From: Mycoplasmatota bacterium | GTDB taxonomy: Bacteria > Bacillota_I > Bacilli_A > RF39 > UBA660 | Direction: 5' to 3' | Length of the DNA stretch: 46,796 nt | NCBI GenBank assembly: GCA_022763805.1 | Contig: JALERC010000100.1 | Span: 1 to 46,796 of the forward strand | Shown: positions 17,284 to 24,851 of the stretch, piece by piece | How the letters are laid out: every line of letters starts with the position of its first letter | How positions within the stretch are numbered: position 1 is the stretch's first letter | Notes under the pieces: generated by a model | What the model saw: only the letters and a program-made list of their open reading frames with translations | Told to the model about the DNA's origin: nothing | Databases searched by the model: none | Program-made: the position numbers and the translations under genes

Positions 17284-18390
17284 TTAGCGAAGAAAGATTT
17301 TATCTTTCTTTTTTATTTCTAAATTTTTATTATTATCAACAAGAATATATTCTATATCATTAGGATCATAAAATTTAGTTATGAATTGTTCAATTTTAGA
17401 ATAATTCATAGTATGAGGTTTACACTTTTTATTATTTCGGTAATTAGGGCAGGAAATATAAGGGCTAATTCTATTTTTACTTTTTAATATTGTTAAAATA
17501 CTTCCACACTCAAAACATATTAATTTATTCTTAAGTAGATAATTCTTTCTATTAATTTTGCTTTGATTTATAAGTGTTTGTGCCTTATTAAATAAATTTA
17601 TATCTATTATTCTAGGATGAGTGTTTTCTACTATTATCAATTCTTCCTTTACACTATGTTTTTCTTTACGAATTTTATAATTTATTCTTTTTCTCTTACA
17701 TTGAACCATATTTCCAATATATGCTTGATTTATAAGGATATCTCTTACACTTTTAGTACTCCATATATTCTTTCCAGATGGTGTCAATATATGTCTACTT
17801 GTTAAAATTTTTGCGATTTTATTACTATTTAGTCCGGAAATATAAAGGTTAAAGATGTTTTTAACTACTTTACACTTTTCATCATCAATTTCAAGATAAT
17901 ATTTATTAACTTTTTTATAGCCATAAGGTGCTTTACTTCCAAGAAATAGACCTTTCTTTTTTTTGGCATATAGACCACTTTTAATTTTTTTTGATAAATC
18001 TTTTGAATACATTTCATTAATTATAAATTTAAATGGTATATAATCATCAATGTTACTATTACTATCATAATTATCTAAAATTGAAATATACCTAATATTA
18101 TTTTCAGGAAAATATTTTTCGATATACTTTCCAGTTTCAATATAATCTCTTCCAAGTCTCGAAAAATCTTTAGTGATAACAGTATCAACATAATTTTTTT
18201 CTATATCTCTTATTAATCTATTAAATTCAGGTCTATTATAATTAGTACCTGTATAACCGTTATCGATATAAATGTCATAAATGCTTATATTATTTATATA
18301 ACAATATTCTTTTAAAATATTTGTTTGATTGTTAATACTATCATTTAATGAATCATTAATCGATAATCTTATATAAAGTCCTGCTTTCAT
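17284..18390 (-). CDS. Serine recombinase/integrase of the 14.7-kb element
   Basis: This probably catalyses integration and excision of the element. The 368-residue protein starts with a resolvase-type domain: YIRLS with catalytic Ser10, NNQ in the next helix, DNGYTGTNYNRPEF and the DFSRLGRD block. A recombinase domain with APYGYKK and a zinc ribbon (CFECG ... CPNYRNNKKC, about 292-324) follow. The C-terminus ends about 44 residues after the ribbon, without the long coiled coil seen in larger integrases; 368 residues is short for the group. The start has GGTGAT three bases upstream and lies 35 bases from the right att junction. Its 3' end overlaps the amylase terminator. Confidence 0.9.
   Translation of the reverse strand: MKAGLYIRLSINDSLNDSINNQTNILKEYCYINNISIYDIYIDNGYTGTNYNRPEFNRLIRDIEKNYVDTVITKDFSRLGRDYIETGKYIEKYFPENNIRYISILDNYDSNSNIDDYIPFKFIINEMYSKDLSKKIKSGLYAKKKKGLFLGSKAPYGYKKVNKYYLEIDDEKCKVVKNIFNLYISGLNSNKIAKILTSRHILTPSGKNIWSTKSVRDILINQAYIGNMVQCKRKRINYKIRKEKHSVKEELIIVENTHPRIIDINLFNKAQTLINQSKINRKNYLLKNKLICFECGSILTILKSKNRISPYISCPNYRNNKKCKPHTMNYSKIEQFITKFYDPNDIEYILVDNNKNLEIKKKDKIFLR
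17290..17314 (+). terminator. Terminator for the amylase-family gene
   Basis: A 9-bp perfect stem AAGAAAGAT/ATCTTTCTT with a TTT loop is followed by a T run on the plus strand. On the minus strand no T run follows, so it serves the plus-strand gene although it lies inside the 3' end of the convergent recombinase gene. Confidence 0.8.
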
Positions 18391-18401
18391 TTAATCACCA
18401 A

Positions 18402-18842
18402 TTAATTATATTCTTTTAAACTATCACCAGAACGTCCACCGATTACTTTTTTTCCTTTTAAATCCGATAATTTAAAATTTTCATATTTTTTTCTTGATAC
18501 TAAAAAACTACCATCTTTTTTAGTTAATCCTGCAAAATTAACTAAATAATCTTTTTCTTTGTTATTATAAACATATATAGTCGCTTCAGTACCACAAAAA
18601 CCTATTTCAACATCATTTGATAACACAGCAGCGGTAACTTTGTCAGCTCCTGGTGTAAGAATTAATTCTATATTTAATCCTTCTTCTTTAAAATATCCAT
18701 TTTCTAAAGCTACATAAAATGGAGTATAAAACACACTATGAGTTACCTCAGCAACTCTTATTTTATTTGTTTTTTCCCTCGGGTATGAAAGTATTCCAAC
18801 AATTATTAAAATTGTGAATACTAAATATATTATTTTTTTCAT
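18402..18842 (-). pseudogene. ABC substrate-binding protein, N-terminal half (interrupted)
   Basis: This is the first half of a NrtA/SsuA/TauA/ThiY-type binding protein. It has an N-terminal hydrophobic segment (residues 4-19) without a lipobox Cys, then KIRVAEVTHSVFYTPFYVALENGYF, the classic beginning of this fold, up to KKVIGGRSG. The last seven codons (DSLKEYN) come from the inserted element. The native reading continues in phase at 3722 on the same strand. It keeps a strong GGAGG ribosome-binding site and a TATACT (18861-18866, minus), so a 146-residue stub may still be made. It is the promoter-proximal gene of the broken transporter operon. Confidence 0.9.
18422..18431. other. Right attachment junction of the 14.7-kb element
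   Basis: TATCACCAGA is the imperfect partner of the left junction at 3716-3725, sharing CACC at 18425-18428. To its right the sequence is the native N-terminal half of the binding-protein gene; to its left is the element with its recombinase gene. Confidence 0.8.
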
Positions 18843-18883
18843 AATTCCTCCTTCAAAAATAGTATATTCTTATCATCAAATTA

Positions 18884-18892
18884 TGTTATAAT
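18884..18892 (+). promoter_or_regulatory. Extended -10 promoter of mutM
   Basis: TGTTATAAT lies 27 bases before the mutM start, in the divergent gap shared with the transporter operon promoter. Confidence 0.65.
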
Positions 18893-18918
18893 TAATAAAA
18901 AAAAGAAAGGGTGAAATT

Positions 18919-19734
18919 ATGCCTGAATTACCAGAAGTCGAAACAGTAAAAGAAACACTAAAAAGAAAAGTATTAAATAAATTAATTGTTGATTGTAATA
19001 TTTATTATAATGGAATAATTGAAAACATGAGTGATTCATTATTTATTAGTAAAATAAAAGGAGAAAAAATCAATGATATAACTAGACGTGGTAAATGGTT
19101 AGTTTTTGAATTAACAAATTATTATTTATTAAGTCATCTACGAATGGAAGGTAAGTATAATATTAGAGTTGTTGGAGATAATATTGATAAACATGAACAT
19201 GTTATATTTACTTTTAGTGATAAAACACAATTAAGATATCGTGATACTAGAAAGTTTGGTAAGATGCATTTAATTGAAAAAGATAAGTTATTTATTGTCC
19301 CTCCATTATCATTAATAGGACTAGAACCTTGGGATGAGAAATTAACAATTTATTATCTTAAAACAAAATTAAAGGGTACTGCAATAAAAACACAATTATT
19401 AGATCAAACAATAATAGCAGGTATTGGAAATATATATGCTGATGAAATATTATTTTTATGTAAAATAAATCCTACAAAAAAAGGTAATAAATTAAGTGAT
19501 ACTGAATTAGAAAATATAATTAAATATACTAGAATTGTTTTAGAAAATGCTATAAAAGATGGTGGTACAACCATTAGAACTTATACTTCAAGTGAAGGAG
19601 TTCATGGACGTTTTCAACAAAATCTTTTAGTTCATAATAAAAAAGCACATCCTTGTGTTAATTGTGGAACTTTAATAGATAAAATGGTAGTAGGTGGCAG
19701 AGGAACATTCTACTGCCCAAAATGCCAAAAATAG
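18919..19734 (+). CDS. mutM: Formamidopyrimidine-DNA glycosylase
   Basis: This base-excision repair enzyme removes 8-oxoguanine and formamidopyrimidines and cuts the abasic site. The 271-residue protein begins MPELPEVETV, so Pro2 and Glu3, the catalytic residues, are in place after Met removal. GIGNIYADEILF and the C-terminal zinc finger (Cys246, 249, 266, 269) are intact. The start is preceded by GGGTGAAATT. It is the first intact core gene right of the inserted element. Confidence 0.96.
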   Translation: MPELPEVETVKETLKRKVLNKLIVDCNIYYNGIIENMSDSLFISKIKGEKINDITRRGKWLVFELTNYYLLSHLRMEGKYNIRVVGDNIDKHEHVIFTFSDKTQLRYRDTRKFGKMHLIEKDKLFIVPPLSLIGLEPWDEKLTIYYLKTKLKGTAIKTQLLDQTIIAGIGNIYADEILFLCKINPTKKGNKLSDTELENIIKYTRIVLENAIKDGGTTIRTYTSSEGVHGRFQQNLLVHNKKAHPCVNCGTLIDKMVVGGRGTFYCPKCQK

Positions 19735-19736
19735 TA

Positions 19737-19765
19737 TTGTATTTTTGTTAACAAAGTGTTATAAT
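19737..19765 (+). promoter_or_regulatory. Promoter of pyk
   Basis: TTGTAT (19737-19742) and TATAAT (19760-19765) are separated by 17 bases, with TG just before the -10. It starts three bases after the mutM stop. Confidence 0.75.
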
Positions 19766-19792
19766 CAAAATGTTTTTAAGTGAAGGAGTAAT

Positions 19793-21205
19793 ATGATGAA
19801 AAAGACAAAAATAGTATGTAGTATAGGTCCAGCAAGTTGTCCTGTAGATGTTATGTCTCAAATGGTTGAAGCTGGTATGAATGTAGCACGTATAAATTTT
19901 TCACATGCTACTATGGAAGAAAGAGAAGCTGTTGTTGCTTCAGTTAAAGAAGTAAGAAAATTAACAGGTAAACCAATTGCTATTCTTTATGATACAAAAG
20001 GTCCAGAATTTAGAAATGGAATGGTTAAGAATGGTGAACTTAAATTAGTAGAAGGTAAAACTATTCGTGTAGTTAAAGAAAATGTTCTTGGAGATGAAGA
20101 AAGATTTTCAGTAAATCATCCTCAAGCATTAGATAGTTTAGAAATTGGTAGTGTAATCTTACTTGAAAATGGATTAATGAAAATTGAAGTAATTTCAAAA
20201 GAAGAAGATGGAGTTACTTGTAAAATTGTAGTTGGTGGTGTTTTAGGTAATAAAAAATCATTAGCTGTTCCTGGAGTACACTTAGATATTCCATTTATTA
20301 GTGAAGATGATAGAGAAGATATTATTTATGCTTGCCAACATGAAGGAGATTTCTTAGCATTATCATTTGTATCAACTAGAGAAGATGTATTAGCATGTAA
20401 AGAAATTTTAAAACAATATAATAGAGAAGATTTAAAAATTATTTCTAAAATTGAAAGTACAACTGGTATAGAAAATTTAGATTCAATTATTGAAGAATCT
20501 GATGGTATCATGGTTGCTCGTGGTGACCTAGGTGTAGAAGTTCCTATGGAACAATTACCAGTAGTTCAAAAAATGATTATTCAAAAATGCCGTGAATATG
20601 GTAAAACAGTTATTGTTGCTACAGAAATGTTAGAATCAATGAAAAAATCAGCTCGTCCTACACGTGCAGAAGTTAGTGATGTTGCTAATGCTGTTTTAGA
20701 TGGAACTGATGCTGTAATGTTATCTGGTGAAACTACAGTTGGTAAATTCCCAGTAGAAGTTGTTCGTTATATGGCTGGCATTTGTGAACATACAGAAAAT
20801 TATTATGATTATGATTATGTATTTGAAAATAAGAGAAAAAGAGATACTACTGAAGCTATAGCTGAAAGTGTTGTTTCTTGTTCAGAAACTATTGGTACTA
20901 AAGCAATTGTAGCTTGTACTACTAGTGGATATAGTGCTAAAAAAATTAGTAACTTAAAACCAAAGAATGTTATAATAGCAACATGTCCTAGTGAAAATGT
21001 TGTAAGATCTTTAGCTTTAAGTTGGGGAGTTTATCCAGTTTTAGTTCCTTTATATAAATCAACTGATGAAATAGTTGAAAGCGCTAGAAATAAAGCTATC
21101 GAAGAACTAAATCTTAAAAATGGTGATAACATTGTTATTACTGGTGGATTCCATATTGAAAATAAAGAAAGAACAACTAATTTCTTAAAAATTGAACAAA
21201 TATAA
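19793..21205 (+). CDS. pyk: Pyruvate kinase
   Basis: The enzyme makes pyruvate and ATP from phosphoenolpyruvate and ADP in glycolysis. The 470-residue product has GMNVARINFSHA, LKIISKIES (catalytic Lys), GIMVARGDLGVEVP (metal and substrate site) and the MLSGETTVGKFP block, followed by the C-terminal domain. It lacks the extra PEP-utilising domain found at the end of Bacillus subtilis pyruvate kinase. Two ATG codons are adjacent; GGAG lies four bases before the first and seven before the second (19796), and the second may be the true start. Confidence 0.96.
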   Translation: MMKKTKIVCSIGPASCPVDVMSQMVEAGMNVARINFSHATMEEREAVVASVKEVRKLTGKPIAILYDTKGPEFRNGMVKNGELKLVEGKTIRVVKENVLGDEERFSVNHPQALDSLEIGSVILLENGLMKIEVISKEEDGVTCKIVVGGVLGNKKSLAVPGVHLDIPFISEDDREDIIYACQHEGDFLALSFVSTREDVLACKEILKQYNREDLKIISKIESTTGIENLDSIIEESDGIMVARGDLGVEVPMEQLPVVQKMIIQKCREYGKTVIVATEMLESMKKSARPTRAEVSDVANAVLDGTDAVMLSGETTVGKFPVEVVRYMAGICEHTENYYDYDYVFENKRKRDTTEAIAESVVSCSETIGTKAIVACTTSGYSAKKISNLKPKNVIIATCPSENVVRSLALSWGVYPVLVPLYKSTDEIVESARNKAIEELNLKNGDNIVITGGFHIENKERTTNFLKIEQI

Positions 21206-21219
21206 AAAAAAAATAAGGA

Positions 21220-22371
21220 TTATTTAATTATAGGTTTATGTTTATATTCCATAGTAATTAAATTATTCTTATTTTTTTGTTTGTCGATCATAAAATATAT
21301 CGCATTGACTCTAAACTCTATATTTAATATTTCACTATTAATGTTAGAATATCCTGTAATAATTGGAAGTGTTGAATCTTTTTTATGTTGATTTAAATAA
21401 AGTTTTCCTTTATTATTAAATCCTAATACTCTTATATATTCACTATTTTGACATTTTAAGGCTTCATTTTTTGTAAATCCGCATAGAATATGTACTAACA
21501 TTCTTTTTATTTTATTGTGTGTATATCTTTTTGATTTAATTTTTGATATTAATTCCTCTAAATTATTTGATTCATAAATTGCTTTTTTTATTCTTCCTTC
21601 AATTCCTTCATCAACAGTTTGAAATGTTTCTAAAGAATCATAGTTAGAAATAATTTTAAATTTAATTAAATCAAAATAATTATCTATAAAATAATCATCA
21701 TTTTTTAAGTATTCCATAGTTATTCTTGGAACATATTTTGATATATCTTTTTTTTCTTTTAATAAATTTCTAATACTTGTTGCACTTATAATATCATCGT
21801 CAGTATTTAGTCCGTGAAAATCATTAGTACGCTTTATACATATTGGTTCTATTTTCGCATTTTGCTTTATAATTTCTTTAATATATGATATTCCTAATAA
21901 ATCATTTGGTTTATTTGTTTCATAATGTGTAAGTATTTTTATTGCCTTGCTAATAGCGGTTGGATAATTTATACCCTCTAATACATATTCTTTTACTAAT
22001 TCATTAAATTTATTATTATTTACTTGAACTCTTGCCATATCTTTTAATATTTCTATATTATTTATTTCACTACCAAATACTAATCTATCTACTTTTAAAC
22101 TATTTAATATTTCTATAGCGCCATGTGCAAATATATCTGCTCCTTGACTAGAGAATACAAATGGTAATTCAATAACTAGATCAACACCACAATTTAATGC
22201 TATTTCTGTTTTATCCCATTTATTAATTAAACTAGTTTCTCCTCTTTGTAAAAAATTAGAACTCATAACTAATATAATAGTATCATCAGGATACATTTCC
22301 TTTATTTTTCTTATATGATATGCATGTCCATTATGAAAAGGATTATATTCACATATTATACCTGTACTCAT
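21220..22371 (-). CDS. tmcAL: tRNA(Met) cytidine acetate ligase (YlbM family)
   Basis: TmcAL activates acetate with ATP and acetylates the wobble cytidine of elongator tRNA(Met). The 383-residue protein starts MSTGIICEYNPFHNGHAYHI with the nucleotidyltransferase H-x-G-H motif, followed by MSSNFLQRGE and INKWDKTEIAL, the characteristic YlbM pattern. ISATSIRNLL near residue 193 matches the second nucleotide-binding motif. It is convergent with pyk, only 14 bases away, and its start has GAGGTGAA upstream. Confidence 0.93.
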   Translation of the reverse strand: MSTGIICEYNPFHNGHAYHIRKIKEMYPDDTIILVMSSNFLQRGETSLINKWDKTEIALNCGVDLVIELPFVFSSQGADIFAHGAIEILNSLKVDRLVFGSEINNIEILKDMARVQVNNNKFNELVKEYVLEGINYPTAISKAIKILTHYETNKPNDLLGISYIKEIIKQNAKIEPICIKRTNDFHGLNTDDDIISATSIRNLLKEKKDISKYVPRITMEYLKNDDYFIDNYFDLIKFKIISNYDSLETFQTVDEGIEGRIKKAIYESNNLEELISKIKSKRYTHNKIKRMLVHILCGFTKNEALKCQNSEYIRVLGFNNKGKLYLNQHKKDSTLPIITGYSNINSEILNIEFRVNAIYFMIDKQKNKNNLITMEYKHKPIIK

Positions 22372-22419
22372 ATATTCACCTCTATTTCTATAATACCATA
22401 AATTTGACTAAATAAAAAC

Positions 22420-22448
22420 TTGCAAATTTCTAATTATTATTGTATAAT
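22420..22448 (+). promoter_or_regulatory. Promoter of yceD-rpmF
   Basis: TTGCAA (22420-22425) and TATAAT (22443-22448) have a 17-base spacer. Confidence 0.8.
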
Positions 22449-22474
22449 TGTTGGTGTTTATCGGTGGTGATTTG

Positions 22475-22957
22475 ATGATTATAGATATTACGAAATTAAA
22501 ACAGAGTTTACTAACTTCAATTGAAGTTAATGAAGATGTATTTGTTTCAAAAGAAGAATTAAATAAAGTAAATATCATTGATTTAAAAGATACTAAAGTA
22601 ACAGGTTATATTACTAAAGACGATACTGATAGTTATAATCTAGATTTAGTATTAGATGGTATATTAGTACTTCCTGATTCTGTTTCATTAAATCCTGTTG
22701 ATGTTCCATTTTCAACTGAAATTTATGGAAATTATGCAGAAATGATGGAAGAAATCCAAGAAATTGCAAAAAAAAGTAATAATTCTCTTGATATTTTTCC
22801 AATTATATGGGAAAATATCTTAATGGAAATTCCTATAAAAGTTACTGGTCCAGAAGCTACTGATTTGAAGCTATCTGGTGATGGTTGGAAATTGGTAACT
22901 GAGGAATCAGAGGAAAAAGAAAATTCAGCTTTTGCTAAGTTGAAAGATTTATTATAG
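22475..22957 (+). CDS. yceD: YceD/DUF177 family protein
   Basis: The 160-residue protein belongs to the YceD family, whose genes sit upstream of rpmF in most bacteria and are linked to 23S rRNA maturation. I place the start at ATG 22475 (GGTGAT three bases upstream). The in-frame TTG at 22448 is inside the -10 box and cannot be used. Family-like blocks are [20 protein letters not shown] in the middle and the acidic D-I-F-P-I-I-W-E region before the end. The usual pair of Cys residues in the central motif is absent. rpmF follows after 16 bases. Confidence 0.85.
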   Translation: MIIDITKLKQSLLTSIEVNEDVFVSKEELNKVNIIDLKDTKVTGYITKDDTDSYNLDLVLDGILVLPDSVSLNPVDVPFSTEIYGNYAEMMEEIQEIAKKSNNSLDIFPIIWENILMEIPIKVTGPEATDLKLSGDGWKLVTEESEEKENSAFAKLKDLL

Positions 22958-22973
22958 GAAAAGAGGTGTAACT

Positions 22974-23186
22974 ATGATGAAATTAGATATTCAATTATTC
23001 GCTGTACCATTTAGAAAAACTAGTAAAACTAGAAAAAGAATGCGTCGTACTCATTACAAAATAAGCGAAAATGGAACAACTAAATGTCCAAAATGTGGTG
23101 CTGACGTTAGACCACACAGAGTTTGTGCTGCATGTGGTACTTACAAAGGTAAAAATGTAATTAATAAAGAAGAAACAGCTGCATAG
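22974..23186 (+). CDS. rpmF: Ribosomal protein L32 with an N-terminal leader peptide
   Basis: This is the large-subunit protein bL32 with a C4 zinc ribbon (CPKCG ... CAACG, residues 38-55). Normal L32 in Bacilli begins MAVPFRRTSKT. Here the frame reads MMKLDIQLF and then [10 protein letters not shown]. No ATG, GTG or TTG lies at the canonical start, since the codon before Ala is TTC, so the extra nine residues must be translated. The leader resembles the L27 extension of Firmicutes (type MLKLNLQFF before A), which the protease Prp removes after Phe. Cleavage here would give exactly the normal mature L32 N-terminus. That processing is inference. Confidence 0.93.
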   Translation: MMKLDIQLFAVPFRKTSKTRKRMRRTHYKISENGTTKCPKCGADVRPHRVCAACGTYKGKNVINKEETAA

Positions 23187-23215
23187 TTGTTTTTTTTTGC
23201 ATTTTTTAGTATAAT
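23187..23215 (+). promoter_or_regulatory. Promoter of the prepilin-like gene
   Basis: TTGTTT (23187-23192) and TATAAT (23210-23215) have a 17-base spacer. The T-rich spacer could also act as a weak terminator tail for rpmF. Confidence 0.75.
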
Positions 23216-23240
23216 TTAATTTAGAATAGGAGATAATAAC

Positions 23241-24851
23241 ATGAATAAAAAGGGATTTACTCTAGTTGAATTATTAGGTGTAATTATTATGATAGGTGCA
23301 TTAATTCTTGTAGTTGCAACTCCAATTGTTAGTCAAATAAATAAACAAAAAGTAAAATTAGATGATGCATCTTTAAATTTAATTTATAGCACTACGGAAA
23401 CTTATATAGATAAAAATAAAAATAGTTATCCATTAAAGAATAATGCTGTTTACTATATTACTTTAAAACAATTATTAGATTCCAAATTTATTGAGGAAGA
23501 ATTTATAAAAACATATAGTACTGATGTATTGTCAAAAAAATCTATTATTAAAGTGACAGTTAATGGGGATACATATACTTATAATTTATTACCATCTAAT
23601 TCTTATAATTCTATCGGAATGATATATGATACTATATCAAGTGGTATAACTAAATATACTTATATGGATGGAGAATACTTTCAAAGCTATGTAGATAAAC
23701 CTATTTATTATAATGGTATATTATGGGATATAATAGGAAAAAATGCTGATGGTACTATTAAATTATTATCTAGAGATTCTATTACTCCAATATACGTTAA
23801 TAAAGGTAATGAACAATATAATGATTCTTATGCTAGAAAATGGCTTAATACTGAGTTTTTAGGTTCTTTAGTAGATAGTTCTATAATAAGCAATCAAAAA
23901 TGGTGTGTGGATACAGCTAGTGATAAGTCTGTATCAAGTGAATCTTGTAGTAATTCTATTAATGATAAAGTTGGTTTATTAACACTTTCTGAGGTTAACA
24001 GACTTGCTAGTGATTATGTACGTAATAGTACTTTATATGTATTAATGACTCAAAAAAATGATAATACAGGAAGTTATTTTAGAGTTAATAATCTTGGTGG
24101 TATTGATTTATTTGGACATGGTTATGAATTACCAATTCATATAAGACCATCAATTAATATTATAGCTGAGGCACCTATTATTAGTGGGACTGGTACAAGC
24201 AGTGATCCATACATGCTTGCTAGAGATAATAGTGTATCCCTTGCTAATGTTAGACTTAAAGATGCTCCAATTACAGTAGGTATGTATGTTAAATATCTAA
24301 ATAGAACATACAGAATTATGAAAATGGGTGACAATTCATTTAAAATGATTTTATCAAAAGTATATTCTATAGATCCTAATGTTGATGATAGTGAATGGGC
24401 TGCATTTTCAACAGATAACCAATCATATAATGTAAGTAATGGTATAGGTTTTTATCTAAATAATACTAAATATACATCATTTGTACCTAATGATGTAAGT
24501 AAAAATTTAATTAGTGATGATTCTATATTTAACGGCATATATGTAACTAGAGGTTCTAACTATAGATTACAGTCATTAAAAGATAATCAAGTAGTAACTG
24601 ATGCAGTTGTTGGTCTTCCAAAATTAGGTGAACTATTTGCAAGTCCTAATGTTACCGGTAGATTGACACCTTATTGGACACAAAATGAATTTGATCAAAC
24701 TAATGCATATTCTATTAATAATGATAGTATTGAAATAAGACCAAAAAGCGATCAAATATATATTAGACCGGTTATAAATGTAACAAGTGATGCTATTATA
24801 ACTAGTGGTAATGGCCTAAAAGATAATCCATTAGTTCTAGATGGTAAATAG
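23241..24851 (+). CDS. Large type IV prepilin-like surface protein with duplicated C-terminal domain
   Basis: The N-terminus KKGFTLVELLGVI is a class III (prepilin) signal: cleavage after Gly5, Phe as the new N-terminus, Glu at position 5 of the mature chain, then a hydrophobic helix to about residue 30. At 536 residues it is several times larger than ordinary pseudopilins. Two similar domains of roughly 170-190 residues follow. One runs about 145-330 and ends IHIRPSINI ... ISGTG-SSDPYML. The other runs about 340-535 and ends IYIRPVINV ... ITSGNG-KDNPLVL. Each opens with a W- or Y-containing strand pattern (YNGILWDIIGK and LNRTYRIMKM). No pilus assembly genes are nearby. A cell-surface role is inferred. 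Confidence 0.75.
   Translation: MNKKGFTLVELLGVIIMIGALILVVATPIVSQINKQKVKLDDASLNLIYSTTETYIDKNKNSYPLKNNAVYYITLKQLLDSKFIEEEFIKTYSTDVLSKKSIIKVTVNGDTYTYNLLPSNSYNSIGMIYDTISSGITKYTYMDGEYFQSYVDKPIYYNGILWDIIGKNADGTIKLLSRDSITPIYVNKGNEQYNDSYARKWLNTEFLGSLVDSSIISNQKWCVDTASDKSVSSESCSNSINDKVGLLTLSEVNRLASDYVRNSTLYVLMTQKNDNTGSYFRVNNLGGIDLFGHGYELPIHIRPSINIIAEAPIISGTGTSSDPYMLARDNSVSLANVRLKDAPITVGMYVKYLNRTYRIMKMGDNSFKMILSKVYSIDPNVDDSEWAAFSTDNQSYNVSNGIGFYLNNTKYTSFVPNDVSKNLISDDSIFNGIYVTRGSNYRLQSLKDNQVVTDAVVGLPKLGELFASPNVTGRLTPYWTQNEFDQTNAYSINNDSIEIRPKSDQIYIRPVINVTSDAIITSGNGLKDNPLVLDGK

Larger units (their letters stand above)
3719..18428. mobile_element. 14.7-kb serine-integrase element carrying polyamine and arginine catabolism genes
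   Basis: The boundaries are defined by an ABC binding-protein gene whose N- and C-terminal halves flank this segment in the same orientation and the same codon phase, with a CACC direct repeat at the junctions. A serine recombinase gene starts 35 bases inside the right end, the usual place for an integrase beside its att site. The cargo is potABCD, ptcA-aguD-aguA, arcABCD and an amylase-family gene. I see no conjugation, replication or phage structural genes, so it is an integrative element that would need help to move between cells. Excision should restore the target gene. Confidence 0.85.

Noticed and set aside
17284..18390. The integrase interruption as a skin-like developmental switch
   Set aside because: Excision would restore a gene and the host has sporulation genes, but the target is a transporter component and not a sporulation gene, so nothing supports programmed excision.
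22448..22474. Upstream TTG start for yceD
   Set aside because: The TTG is part of the -10 region of the promoter; GGTGAT before ATG 22475 fixes the start.
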